A stretch of DNA of 64,000 bases from Bursaphelenchus xylophilus (Eukaryota; Nematoda; Chromadorea; Rhabditida; Aphelenchoididae). The stretch is taken from assembly GCA_904066235.2 (NCBI GenBank), contig CAJFCV020000005.1, positions 806,001 through 870,000 of the forward strand. The letters run 5' to 3'. Shown piece after piece: positions 53,247-64,000 of the stretch (position 1 is its first letter; every line of letters starts with the position of its first letter). The position numbers and the translations under genes were made by a program. The notes beneath the pieces were generated by a model, which was not told the origin of the DNA, ran no database searches, and saw nothing but the letters and a program-made list of their open reading frames with translations.

Positions 53247-55047
53247 ATGATTCTGCTACGATCTTTCTGTGTTTTCGCTATAATTTTTATTACAGTCCAT
53301 GGGGTTCACAGGCCTTACGATGCAGATCTGGCACACAACGTCATGCTGCCGCTTTCGGCAATCGCTTACGGAACGCCTCCTGAAGGCTGCGTCGGGAAAT
53401 TTGAGAATCTTGGATTAAAGGTGAGTTGGGTGCTAATGTAGTAACTTGCGGACATGCCATGGTAATTTTAAGGGCGTGGTGTGATTTTGGGTGTTGATAT
53501 ATCATATGCATGTTATGCTAGCTTACATAGGAAGTACTCCAAGGGCGACACTCAGATTTTTTAAAATTTTGCCCACATTCGGGCGTAGGCGACAATATTC
53601 ATTCTTGAAAATTTTAGCTCGCGCTTTGTAGGCACAGCCGAGATATTGAACGATCTTTACGGCCGAGAGAGTACGCAGAACGAGGAGAGCTTTCAGAGAT
53701 TAAAAACACTTTTTGGCCATAAATATGCCAGTTACGTGCGGAAAAAAATGAGTTTTTTGTGGAAACATTACCCTTTCCGGTTCAACTAGGCACAAAACTT
53801 TTCATGCCAAAATTTTCAAAAACTTGCATTTTTGCCGCTTACTTTCGATCTAAAAATCTTGGTCATTTCTGTAAACTGCGACCTAGGAGTCTCGTATAAT
53901 ACCTTCATGAGTGTCGCACCTGAATCGCTTCGCCTGTTATCAGCCTGTCGGGAAAATAATGAGCACCCTGTCGCATCGAAAATCGCCGCCGAAAAAATGA
54001 ATTGTGTCGCTGCAAAATCTAATTTTTTTCTCTTCTGCGGCACAATTGGCGCAACGGCATTGTGCTCATTATTTTCCCGACAGACTATGAAACTGACTTC
54101 TGAATTTATAGCTTCTCAAAACCGTTGAAGCCGACTGCAAGGTGGGTCCTTTTGGGAGCGTTTGCTCTGGATACATTGGCCTGATTCACGCCAAAAAAGC
54201 CATCGTCTTGGCGTTTCGAGGGACTACGAACATCTGGCAACTGCTCGAAGAACTCAAAGCGGCTTTCGAAAAGGTAGAGTTCTTGGATGAGGACCATGGA
54301 GAAGTGCATCCGCTGTTCCTAAAAGGCGTTGAGAATGTGTTCATCAACTCGGAGTTGCAGCCACTGCTGGCCTTGCTGTTGGAAAAGTATCCCGACTATG
54401 AAATATACGTGAGTTTTCAGTGAAAACTGGCCATGATTTTTTAGCATTTCATATCAGTTTGTCGGGAAAATAATGAGCAAAATGTTGCTGCGACGATCGC
54501 CAAAAAGCAATTTGATTTCACCACGACAAAATTCATTTTCTCGGCGGCGATGCGATTTTCGATGCGACAGAGTGCTCATTATTTTCCCGACAGACTGATC
54601 CTAGTATTTACATAACATCCAGCTGTTTCCAGATTACTGGCCATTCTCTTGGAGGCGCTCTCGCCGGACTTACAGCCACCTGGCTGTCCAACATCATGCC
54701 TGGCATCAAAGATCGCATCGTTCTCTACACATTTGGCCAGCCTCGAATCGGCACACTTCAATTTGTAAAATATTTGGCCAGTATGGTAAATGATCGTGTT
54801 TGGAAAAATTTACTCCTTGTTGTAGAACTTCACATATTATCGGGTTTCCAATGGCGATGACATTGTAACTTGTGTGGCGACAACTCTCCTAGGCTATCAT
54901 CATGCTGGCACGGAGGTGTTGTACACAAATGACAAGCATGAAGAGTACTACGGAGACAAGGGATGCTCTATGAAGACGCGCACAAACCTCATGCCGCATA
55001 CACACTACTTTGGAAGGCGTGTGGGAGAGTTTTGTAGTAGTGGATGA
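53247..55047 (+). CDS. Secreted class 3 lipase
   Basis: Exons 53247-53420, 54112-54408, 54633-54785, 54826-55047; 281 residues, complete. Class 3 lipases hydrolyse acylglycerols through a Ser-Asp-His triad on an alpha/beta-hydrolase fold. Seen: signal peptide MILLRSFCVFAIIFITVHG, lid-side AFRGTTNIWQ (the family A-F-R-G-T), nucleophile ITGHSLGGALAGL with Ser in G-H-S-L-G, TFGQPRIG, Asp in RVSNGDDIVTCV, and His in MPHTHYFG. Cys residues early and late (EADCKVG, GSVCSGY, EFCSSG) fit disulfides of the secreted nematode members. All triad residues are present, so it is probably active. Introns 1 and 2 carry an R2 element and two M2 MITEs. AATAAA at 55065-55070 is a suitable polyadenylation signal. 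Confidence 0.93.
53527..53938. repeat. R2 element in lipase intron 1
   Basis: Starts ggaagtactccaagggcgac and ends gtgtcgcacctgaatcgctt. It is immediately followed by an M2 MITE at 53940. Confidence 0.7.
53940..54089. mobile_element. M2 MITE in lipase intron 1
   Basis: Ends tcagcctgtcgggaaaataa and its complement. It lies 22 bp before the next coding exon. Confidence 0.8.
54454..54598. mobile_element. M2 MITE in lipase intron 2
   Basis: Ends tcagtttgtcgggaaaataa and its complement; TA on the left. It ends 34 bp before exon 3. Confidence 0.8.
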
Positions 55048-55100
55048 CGTCTTTTGTGACCACTAATAAATACCTTTTCATATAAATAATGCCTTTTATA

Positions 55101-55735
55101 TTGGTTTGTCGGGAAGATATTGTGGATTTATCGTAGAAAAATCTCTCGTATCTTATAGGGGAAGTGCTCCAAGTGCGACGCTCAGATTTTGATGAAACTT
55201 GGCACAAATTTAGAAAAATTTTTTCTAAGATATATGCGAGAATCCTAGCTCGCGCTTTGCAGAAACAACCGAGATTTTTAGATCGAAAGTCGGCGAAAAT
55301 TTAGGATTTTTTGCCGAATCTCGACACGAAAAGTTTCATGCCTATTTCTACTGTAAAGGACAATGTTTCTACAAAAAATCAAATTTTTCCGCACGAAACT
55401 ACCAAAGTTATGGCCAAAAAGGTGTTTTCTCTCTGACCGCTCTCCACGTTTATCGTGCTCTCTCGGCGGCAAAAATCGTTCGATATCTTTGCGGCGCCTT
55501 AAACTTTGAGGAATCGATATTTAGTTCATACCCGACGTGTGTCCAAAATTTGAAGAAAAGCTGTGCGTCGCACTTGGAGTACTTCCCCTGTTAGTGAAAC
55601 AAATCCCCAGCCGCGGCTAGCCGTCGCAAAGCGATGATGGTCGAGTGCGATAAGGGTGCGATAAATCCACATTATTTTTAGCAAACATGCGATTTTCGAT
55701 GCATGAGAGTGCCCATTATTTTCCCGACAGACTGA
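55101..55735. mobile_element. M2 MITE split by an R2 element
   Basis: Begins ttggtttgtcgggaagatat after TA and ends ttattttcccgacagactga before TA. Between them, 55155-55593 is a complete R2 element (aggggaagtgctccaagtgc ... gcacttggagtacttcccct). Confidence 0.7.
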
Positions 55736-55764
55736 TAGTATTACACTTGGCCCGCCACTGATAG

Positions 55765-55975
55765 ATGCAAACTTTCGGAGATTTTTCTGTGGAGCAAAAC
55801 TCTCCGAACGCCCTCACCCAAAAGACCTCCCCTGTAGACATTATTGATCTCCAATTTTTTCCGAATTCCCCTCTACATCTCTCCGTTCGAATCGACGCGC
55901 CGGAGCACAGAGTCCACATCCCTGCAACGAACGTACGTCGGCTGCGCTCGGGGATCCCTAACTTCCCCGCTAAGG
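55765..55975 (+). CDS. Possible coding exon, unknown
   Basis: From ATG 55765 the frame reads MQTFGDFSVEQNSPNALTQK, later DIIDLQFFPNSPLHLSVRID and RVHIPATNVRRL, ending at a gtaaag donor after NFPAK. Composition is coding-like, but no partner exon, signal peptide or domain was found. A 12-bp-arm palindrome (tttgcgcgcg acgcgcgcaaa) lies shortly after at about 56008-56031. Confidence 0.35.
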
Positions 55976-56099
55976 TAAAGGCCAAACAAAAACAAACAAA
56001 ATTTGCGCGCGACGCGCGCAAATTTGGGAGAGATCCGAGATCGAACCGGATCACAAAAACAATCTCCGCATTTCCTGGTCGACGTCGACGGTAAACGCC

Positions 56100-57370
56100 T
56101 CAGGCGATTTGACGAATAAGGCTAAATTTGTGGGGGATTTGGCCTAATTAACTTATTTTTGGGGACTTTGAATAAAAAAAATCTAAAAAAAAATTTTTTC
56201 ACAGAAAATTTGCTTTTTTCCATAATGCCCTGAGGCCATTTTGTTTATTTGTCGATTTCAAAATGGATGTTTCTTGACCTTTCGCGCTTAAGCACTTCGT
56301 CTTGAGTGTTAACAGCGCGCGCGCGATCGTCTGCACGCTTCATAAGTTGTTTGGGAAAAGGTTCTAGCGGCGATTTTAGCGGTCGAGGGCTGTGGTCAAT
56401 CAGATCGAAAATGCAGTTTGGTGGTTGTGGCTTTGTTGTTCAACAGTCATTTTTAGTACCCGGGGGATGTTTCACGTACAAAAGGGGCACTGACTTGAGT
56501 TAGCGGCATCACGCAATAATTTGCATATAATTTGCATAATTTAGAAGGAAAATTTACGAATTTATATCCATGCATTCTGCGCACCACCAGCATTAATATT
56601 TTTTTTGGAAGGGCATAAATTGGTCCACTGTATCAAAAGTTATGGCCTAAAATGTCCGGCCAGGTCCAGAAAAAGTTGCCCAATTCGCCGATCAAGAGGA
56701 AAAAAGGTCACTCAAGTTAGCAGTCCTCTTTTTCTCTGCTCTCTCCGCTTTCTGCGTGATGCATCAAATTTTTCCGCACGAAACTGCCAAAGTTATGGCC
56801 AAAATTTTCTCTCTGACCGCTATTCACGTTTAGCGTTATCTCTCGGCGGCAAAAATCGTTCGATATCTCGGCGGCGCCCGTAAAGCTCGAGCTAAAACTT
56901 TCAGGAATTGATATTTAGTCCATACCCGACGTGTGTGCAAAATTGAAAGAAACTCTGAGCGTCGCACTTGGGTACTTCCCCTGTGAGTATTTTTGCCACG
57001 AAAAATTCCTTTTTTCCGCACGAAATGAAAAAGATGTGGGACTTTGTTGCGAATTTTGGTTAAAAAGTTTTATGCCCATCTCTACCGTAGTCGCAAAAAA
57101 CCTATTTTCTACTTGCAAACCTGGCCATGGAATTACCTTGGAATTACTTTCTCAAGGGCGATTTTGCATGTCGATCTCTTTGAATTCCATCATAGTGGGT
57201 AATAGAAGCGGTTGTGTAATTTCTCCAAGTCGAAAAATCGCATGGAATCTCGTTATAAAAGGGTTTCGTTACACAGATGTTATATAATTTTGTTCTGAAA
57301 TTGACCATTGAACCTTTTGAAGTTTTTTTATTATAAAAAGGTTTTGTTGTGCGGAGGTTTTTGCTCAGAG
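56100..57370. other. Intergenic, repeat fragments only
   Basis: 56760-56985 is the right half of an R2 element; 57000-57120 holds another scrap of its interior in the opposite sense. 57300-57370 has the degenerate ggttttgttgtgcggaggtt repeat. No coding exon was supported. Confidence 0.5.
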
Positions 57371-57384
57371 ATTCCACTGTAATA

Positions 57385-57528
57385 TCAGTCTGTCGGGAAA
57401 GTAATGAGCACTCCGGCGCATCGAAAATCGCATCACCGCAGAGAAAATGAAAGGCAAAATCAAACTTTCCTCTTCGGCGACACAATTGGCGCAGCGACAT
57501 TGTGCTTATTATTTTCCCGACAGACTAA
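57385..57528. mobile_element. M2 MITE (144 bp)
   Basis: Ends tcagtctgtcgggaaagtaa and the complement, flanked by TA on both sides (57383-57384, 57529-57530). Confidence 0.82.
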
Positions 57529-57655
57529 TATTACACTACCCCAACCCTAATCTCCCCCTTCAATCTGCCTCCTCCCGATTCAAAAAAAAACTTTTATTTG
57601 ATCGGCCTGAAACCGTGTGAATTCAAGGCCTTGCTGCACGCGTCGCAAGAACGGG

Positions 57656-57923
57656 CTAGGCCCTCGCTTCGATCCGCTCCTCCATCGGGAGCTGCACTCG
57701 GTGTTTGATAGAAGCGGGCGATTTTGTTTGCATTAAGCGGCTATTTTCGTACTTGTTGAGATTAGAGCCGGTTGACCCCCCGGGGAGCGTGTCATGAATG
57801 CAAGAAGCCGGCTGATCCGCCGCGCTGAAGCGTGTTCGTTGGGTGGGGTTTGGGACCATTCGGCCAAACGGTTTGGACGTTTGGATCTTTTTGATATGAT
57901 TGGGTTCAGTGGGGCTGGGAAGT
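57656..57923 (-). CDS. Possible terminal exon, unknown gene
   Basis: On the minus strand an acceptor cacttcccag is followed by an open frame PTEPNHIKKIQTSKPFGRMV ... TKSPASIKHRVQLPMEERIE and a stop. Downstream ggccgatcaaataaaag gives a poly-A signal. GC content is higher than in the surroundings, as in the verified exons. A second frame from the same acceptor is also open for 60 codons, so the reading is uncertain and no upstream exon was found. Confidence 0.4.
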
Positions 57924-58021
57924 GAGCAGGTCACGAAGGGATCAGGGAGACTGTAGTCTTGGACTTGGCGACTTTAAGAGGGTGAGATGGATATTTAAAA
58001 GCTTGATTTATTGAGATAATT

Positions 58022-58380
58022 TTACAGGGGAATTACCCGTAGTGCGACTCTCAGATTTTGAGGAAACTTGGCACAAATCTTGAACAATTTTTTCTAGGAC
58101 ACTGCAAGACTTCTAGCACGCATTTTGAAGATTCCTACAGGGGAATTACCACTAATCCGACGCTTAGATTTTGATGAAACTTAGCGCAAATTTAGACTAT
58201 TTTTTTTTTTAATATATGCGAGAACCTAGGCCACATATCAATTCCGGAAAGCTTTAGCTCGCACCTTGTAACATCAGCCGAGATTTCCAACGATCATTGC
58301 GGCCGAGCGAATACGGAAAAGGCCGAATACGAAACGCTTTTTAACCATATTGAACTTGGAGTGCTTCCCCGTTCTAAGAG
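58022..58380. repeat. R2 element, rearranged copy
   Basis: The left end appears twice (58022 and 58139: acaggggaattacc ... gacgcttagattttgatgaa), followed by a decayed interior and gaacttggagtgcttcccc. Confidence 0.6.
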
Positions 58381-58399
58381 AGTTGGATAACAAAACATT

Positions 58400-58886
58400 C
58401 AGTGAAATTTGGCCTTCCAAACCGTAAACGGAAGATTCAAATGTATTGAGATGTTGATTCCAGGATCTTCTTCGACTAATGACCTCAGGGTGGATTCACA
58501 AAGTTCGGATGGTCGTCCTGAATGCGCTTTATCTTCGAGATCCTCGTCGCCAGATCAAATTTTTTATATCATCTCTGTACCGTACGAAGATTCACAGAAT
58601 CTTGGCCAAACATGGCGTTGATCTTTCGTGTAGCTTCCACAGTTTTTGTACCCAGTTTTTGCTCGTCCAAGATGACGGCACGAATCGAACTTTTTTCCAT
58701 AATTTTGGAATGGGGCTAAATTACTGTAATTTCATCCGAATATGTCAAATCTTACCTTGAACGAAAGCTTGCGATCCCGGCTACAAAATTGTGCAATATT
58801 GTGAAATTTTGTTGTTGTTTACGTTTTTTATGGACTTTGGACTCTACCCCTCTCGAAAACGACATTATTTGTGGGACAACCTAATA
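58400..58886 (-). mobile_element. Mariner relic, truncated
   Basis: The right end (cattatttgtgggacaacctaa) matches the terminus of the mariner at 13701-14939. The interior (gaatccaccctgaggtcatt on the minus strand; taaattactgtaattt) corresponds to the 5' third of that element. The rest of the element is missing and the reading frame is broken. Confidence 0.65.
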
Positions 58887-59076
58887 GCATTTGGGTCCTC
58901 TAACATCTGCTCTCTTTTTTCAACATGTTTTTTCTTGACAAACGAGCACGCCGCGTATTTTAAAACTTTTTTTTCCCATTTTGCCCCTCGGTTTTTAGGT
59001 ATCCCAATCAAGCCAAGACACGGCCTCGGGGAAGCTCCACAAAGGACGTTGTGTCCGGGTGTAAGCCCTTTACAAA

Positions 59077-62000
59077 ATGAAGTCAATGAAATTGATTTTA
59101 TACATAGGAATTGTCAGCAGCTTCGTGGTCGAGGTCAATTCCCAGGCACAACGTAAGTCACTTTGTCTTTTTTCTTAATTTCGTGAAGTGCTTTGCTATA
59201 CCGAATGGATTGGCAATTCGCCAAAAAAACTTGAAAAAGCCCTTTGTCGGAGAAGAAATGGGGAATTTCTGGGGCAAGAGAGTGCGTCTTTTCTCTGTCT
59301 TCTCTGTGAAATCAAGGCGAAGTGTAAAAAATCGATAACGAAGAGTCTATTCCGGTCACCGGACTCCTCAGTTTGACGTGCGCGGCCGAAAAAGTATTGT
59401 GCTAAATGATGCGACTAGCCGAAGGCAGGCCCGGCATGTTTTGAAATTTCCAAAAGTTCGGTCCGGTTGCCATATCTGACTCCCAAGGCGCTAAAATTTA
59501 GGCTTCTCCGTCGACAGACAGCCAAGAGAACCGCTTTTTTTATGAGACACTGCGTAAAGTTAGGAGGGTGAGACAGATGAAAAACTTGTTTTGACCGTAA
59601 CATTTCGAATTTCTTGTTGAAAAATGTTTTTCTACATAATGTTTAATTGCCTCATTTCTTACAAGAAATGTCTTTTTTGAACCGAAAATCTCGAGAAAAC
59701 TCTACCTTTTGACCATAAAAAATCCGTAAAAATTGGCTCATGTTCTCATTATTCCTTTTAAAAACGCTATGCACAATTCTTGCTAGGGTAACATCAAAAT
59801 TTTATATTCCCCTTCAACCACATGCCTACTAAAATTCCCCTCATTTTCGGCCATTTTTCAGGCCGAGTCAGTGGCCGGGTTCAAGCCGCAATCGAAGCGA
59901 CCAAGCGTCGCCAGTCCTACCACAGCCCGGTTGCGGCGGTCGCCACAACGGACAAGTCGCGCAACAACAAATCGCAGCAGCAGAGGCCAATAAAGACCGA
60001 GGACTTGGACGTCCACAAACTGAACCAGATGATAAAAGCGATCGACAAGTCGTGGGTATTGCCGCGAACCGGCTCCCGTGATCCGGTCGGGTCCAATTTT
60101 CAGGCGGTATGTGGCGTTGTTGTTGCGAAAAATTGAGTTTGCTTTCAGTACAAAAAGACGTGCGCTACGATTTACAAGAGCCGAGAAGGGGCTTGTCAGC
60201 AGGTCGGGTTCGGAGTCATGTGCTTCAATTATTGCTTCGAACAAGGTGGGTTCTAGCTTTGAAACTTATGTTACATATTTACGAAGCAATAGCCAGAATA
60301 CGATCTACAGATTTCGATGAAAAAAGGCGCAGATTTACAGGGAAACCACTTGTTTTTTATCTACATCTACCGTAGAGTGTAATTTTTCCACAAAAAATTG
60401 CAAAGGTTCTTTCTTTATGACCGCTCTCATCGTTTTGCGTACTCTCTCGGCTGAAAAGATCGTTGAATACCGGTTGAGCCTGAACTCTCCCCTTTTCTGA
60501 ACTTTTCCTTTTTGAACACTCCCCCATTTTGAAAATTGAAAAAACGAGGTGTGACATGTTATACGATGAAATTTTTTTTCAAATTGAGAAAAATCAGGTG
60601 TGACATATTGAACGGCGAAAAAACTTTTAAGATGTCACACCTTATTTCTTCAATTTTCAAAATGAGGGGGAGTGTTCAAAAAGGAGGAGGGTTCATTCAA
60701 GGGGGAGTGTTCAAAAAGGGGGGAGAGTTCAGATTGAGGGAAAGTTCAGAAAATGGGGAGAGTTCTGCCGCAACGTTGAATACCACGGGCCACGGGCTTT
60801 CTTCACAAAAATTTTAAATTTGGCCTATTCCCGACATGCAGAAAAAATCAGGGTGAGAGCGACAGTCCAAAAAAGCTATTGAGATAATTGGTGAAAAGAG
60901 ACGTTCCTTTTACACGACTTGACTTATGCTTTTCCCTGGGAACGGTGGAGAGTTTTGAGGCTCCACAACAAGTGTGACGTTCAGATTTACGTTCAGATTT
61001 TTATTGTTCTGTCGGGAAAGTAATGAGCACAGTTTTTTGGACTGTCACTCGCACCATGACTTTTTTCGTGCAGTGCATGTTCCAAAGATCACGAAGGACG
61101 GAAAGGTCCGCTGCGGAAAGGTCCGCTAAAAAAAAGAAAAGAGGAGGGCGGGGAGGGGGGAGGTTTTCGATGGCGCTGATTTCGAATATCGTATCCATTT
61201 TTTCTGAATTTTACATTTTTGCTTAAGCAGTAGTGTTAATTAGTAATTAAAAAAATTTTTTTTTTTTGAATAATGGATTTAGGGGTTTTCGGTGGTGCTG
61301 ATTTTGAAAATCGTATCCATTTCTTCTGAATTTGTCCCTATCTTCCTCAATTCTTTAAAATAAATGTTTTAATTGGTAAAAACTTGGTCAAACTTTTTAT
61401 AATAGTGTTGTAAGAAAACTTATGACGCTTTTTTCGTTTTTACAGCGAAAATGACACTACTGCTTAAGCAAAATTGTAAAATTCAGAAAAAAATGATATG
61501 ATTTTCGAAATCAGCGCCATCGAAAACCTCCCCCCTCCCCGCCCTCCTCTTTTCTTTTTTTTAGCGGACCTTTCCGTACTCACAAGGGAAGTACCCCAAG
61601 TGCGACGCTCAGATTTTCTTTAAATTTTGCACACTCGTCGGGTATCGGGTATGGACTAAATATCAATTCCTGAAAGTTTTAGCTCGCGCTTTGCTGGCGC
61701 CGCCGAGATATTGAACGATTTTTGCCGCCGAGAGAGCACGCTAAACGTGGAGAGCGGTCAGAGAGAAGAGCGCTTTTTGGCCATAACTTTGGCAGTTTCG
61801 TCCGGAAAAATTTGATTTTTTGTAGAAACATTTCCCTTAATGGTATAATTCGGCATGAAACTTTTTGTGCCAAAATTCGGCAAAAAGTCCTAAATTTTCG
61901 CCGACTTTCGATCTAAGAATCTCGGTTTTTTCTGCAAAGCGCGAGCTAGGATTCTCGCATATATCTTAGAAAAAATTATTCTAAATTTGTGCCAAGTTTC

Positions 62001-64000
62001 ATCAAAATCTGAGCGTCGCACTTGGGGCTCCAGCGACCTTACGAACGAAAATATCGGTCTGTCGGGAAAATAATGAGCACTATGTCGCATCGAAAATTAA
62101 GAAAATGAATGTGTCGCGGCAAAATAAAATTTTCACTTCGCGATCGGCGCAACCACTCTGTGCTCATTATTTTCTCGACAGACTGATAGTATCTCCCGAA
62201 TAATTTCCCAATTCTTCCCATTTTCAGGTGAGCAAATGTCCTACAAATGCCAGGACATTAGCGACTCCACCTACTGCAAGACCAACTCCAATTTCGAGTC
62301 GTTTTTGGGGAAGCACAAAAAAGACTCGTACAAGGTCAAAGCTTTTATTCATCAAGTAAGAACACTTTTGATTTTCGCAAATCTCATTTAAACTTTACAA
62401 CGCCATGCGATTTAAACTTTTTTCTGCAAATTCAGATGATCAGTCGATGTTACGCAACAACCGTGTGCAGCGCAACGGGAATCTTCAGCGAAGCGGTGAT
62501 GAACAAGATCCTTGGGAATGGGTCGACGACCGCCGGAGCAACGGCGTCGCCGAAGGAGAAAAAGTTGATCAAAGCGAACAAGAAGGCGTCCACGGACATT
62601 AAGGTTGGATTTTTAGGCATCGCTTAGTTATCAGTCTGTCGGGAAAATGGTGAGCAACTTTGTCGCATCTAAAACCGAATCACCGCCGAGAAAATGAATT
62701 GTGTCGTGACAAAATAAAATTGCTTTTCCCTTCAGCGACGCGTTTCGCGCAGCGGCAGAGCGTTCATTATTTTTCCCACAGATTGATAGACCAAAATTTG
62801 CATAAAGCAAGTCATACTTATCCCAGAAAAAATCGCAGACAATAACACAAAGCATGGTTGGTATACGACACACAGGCCGAAATATTACAATACGCAGATA
62901 AAAACTAGAGAACAAAAATGTTCGACCTAAATTTTTTCGGATTTTTTTGAAGAATTTTTCTCTGACAGAGAAGTACATCAAGTGCGACGCTCAGATTTTG
63001 ATGAAACTTGGCACAAATTTAGAGTAGTTCTTTCTTGGACATATGCGAGACTCCTAGCTTGGGCTTTGCAGAATCCACCGAGATTTTTTAGATTTAAAGT
63101 TGGATAACATGTGTTTTTTTGCGAATTTTGCCACGAAAAGTTTCATACCTATATTTTTTATCGTACGTTTCCACAAAAAATCAATGTTTTCCGCACTAAA
63201 CTGGCAACGATATGGCCAAAAAATGTTTATCTCTTTGACCGCTCTCCTGTCCGAGTTTTGCACACAAGTCGGGCATGAACTGTCAATGTCTCAAAGTTTT
63301 AGCGCCCACTTTTCCGGGCGCAGCCAGAGAGAAAAACACTTTTTGGCCATAACCTTGCCAATTTCGGGTGAAAATTTTTTCTTTTTCTGGAAACAGTATT
63401 CTCAGCAGTAGAATTAGGTATGAAACTTTTCGTGCCGAAATTCACCAAAAAGTATCAATTTTTCTCCAACTTTCGAGCTAAAAATATCGGTTTTTTCTGC
63501 AAAGCGCGAGCTAGGATTCTCGCATATATCCTAGAAAAAGTTATTCTAAATTTGTTCCAAGTTTCATTGAAATCTATGCGCCGCACTTGGGGTACTTCCC
63601 TCATTGATACCCTCAATACAATCTCTCGCTAAAAATACATTCATAACCTTTTGATCCTAATAACCCTCAACCTCCTAGGCTGCCGGTACAATGCAACGAA
63701 ATGGGAAGCCCAACATTTGGGAGCGTTTCGCGGCGCAACAACCCAATCGTCAACAAGCGACACGCGCGCCGGAAGACACCTCCAATTCCGGAGTAATCGG
63801 CCCATCGCCCGCCGACCCCTCGGATCAGCCGAAAATGGTCCCGTTCTGGCAACGATTATTGAAGCGGAAAAAGGAGAACACGACGACGACAACTACGCAA
63901 CGAACTCCCGAACCCACAACCGACCCCATCACCGAGTATCCGGAGGAGGAGGTGGTGGAAGAGGAGGTTGTGACGACCACTACGCAAGCCCCGACAAAGC
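59077..64000 (+). CDS. Secreted Cys-containing protein, unknown family (runs off right edge)
   Basis: Exons 59077-59152, 59862-60106, 60149-60245, 62228-62355, 62436-62603, 63679-64000+, all in phase. Signal peptide MKSMKLILYIGIVSSFVVEV with NSQAQ after it. Then a basic/Gln-rich region (IEATKRRQSYHSP, KSRNNKSQQQRPIKTED). The core YKKTCATIYKSREGACQQVG, MCFNYCFEQGEQMSYKCQDI, STYCKTNSNFESFLGKHKKD, FIHQ, ISRCYATTVCS has about nine cysteines and resembles a compact disulfide domain. After it come a Lys-rich stretch and a Thr/Glu-rich tail (NTTTTTTQRTPEPTTDP, EYPEEEVVEEEVVTTTTQAP), still open at the window edge. The family is not recognised. Intron 3 is about 2 kb and packed with repeats. Confidence 0.82.
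60471..60774. mobile_element. Fold-back element FB, short copy (304 bp)
   Basis: Same ends as 990-1946, in the opposite orientation: cggttgagcctgaactctcc ... gttctgccgcaac. Flanked by a perfect 9-bp duplication gttgaatac (60462-60470, 60775-60783). It is inserted into a decayed R2 element (60270-60470, continuing after 60784). Confidence 0.82.
61008..61582. repeat. Inverted repeat of unclear origin
   Basis: ggtccgctaaaaaaaagaaa, then gaggagggcggggagggggg and ttttcgatggcgctgatttc at 61118-61185 is repeated in reverse at 61495-61580. Between them are fragments of a poly-A-rich repeat and of R5 (attggtaaaaacttggtcaa). Confidence 0.65.
61583..62030. repeat. R2 element, nearly complete
   Basis: Very close to the copy at 8984-9437 (agtaccccaagtgcgacgct ... 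tctgagcgtcgcacttgggg). Confidence 0.75.
62054..62186. mobile_element. M2 MITE (133 bp)
   Basis: Ends tcggtctgtcgggaaaataa and complement; TA on both sides (62052-62053, 62187-62188). It lies 41 bp before an exon. Confidence 0.82.
62631..62786. mobile_element. M2 MITE (156 bp)
   Basis: Ends tcagtctgtcgggaaaatgg and complement; TA on both sides (62629-62630, 62787-62788). It lies 27 bp after an exon end. Confidence 0.82.
62966..63605. repeat. R2 element, long rearranged copy
   Basis: Starts agtacatcaagtgcgacgct and ends gccgcacttggggtacttcc. The interior seems to combine parts of two R2 copies, since the Cys-poor ccacgaaaagtttcat segment appears in both senses. Confidence 0.6.

Overview
The window reads as nuclear DNA from a nematode. 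Coding exons are separated by mostly short introns with GT(A/G)AG donors and TTTTCAG or TTTTAG acceptors, intergenic DNA is AT-rich, and the protein families (innexin, transthyretin-like, Gly-X-Y and Thr-rich secreted proteins) are typical of nematodes. There are no bacterial operons, ribosome binding sites or CRISPR arrays. I assembled gene models by hand from reading frame plus splice phase. The species is not identifiable from the sequence alone.

Layout. 0.7-2.9 kb (-): a partial gene for a secreted protein, with a large fold-back element in one intron. 4.1-5.0 kb (-): a transthyretin-like gene interrupted by a MITE. 5-6.8 kb: repeats, including a 255-bp-arm inverted repeat carrying tRNA-like promoter boxes. 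6.9-8.3 kb and 9.9-11.4 kb (-): two intact tandem copies of a six-exon secreted-protein gene of unknown family; the first and last exons of a third copy lie on + at 9.5 and 12.5 kb. 13.6-20 kb: transposon graveyard (nested mariner, hAT-like and TA-type elements, a truncated non-LTR element). 20.2-28.0 kb (+): an innexin gene with two alternative sets of N-terminal exons. 28.6-32 kb: three small glycine-rich secreted proteins and a tRNA-Ala. 32.1-34.5 kb (-) and 40.1-41.8 kb (+): two paralogous Ser/Lys-rich secreted repeat proteins. 35.5-38.1 kb and 46.7-49.3 kb (+): two pepsin-fold proteins lacking normal catalytic motifs, both with a hydrophobic C-terminus. 38.9-39.8 kb (-): a small secreted helical protein. 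42.0-45.6 kb (-): a 1199-residue Thr/Pro mucin-like protein. 49.5-52.6 kb (-): a 1024-residue collagen-like protein. 53.2-55.0 kb (+): a secreted class 3 lipase. 59.1 kb to the right edge (+): a secreted Cys-containing protein that runs out of the window.

Nearly every protein gene apart from the innexin encodes a signal peptide. Several have a clear TATA box 35-75 bp upstream of the ATG, as expected for strongly expressed, tissue-restricted secreted products (cuticle, gland or gut; an inference). The genes do not form an operon, since strands alternate. The window is also rich in short inverted-repeat transposons. I could define target-site duplications for at least five families, and several copies sit in introns, one of them at an exon boundary where it supplies a candidate splice donor.
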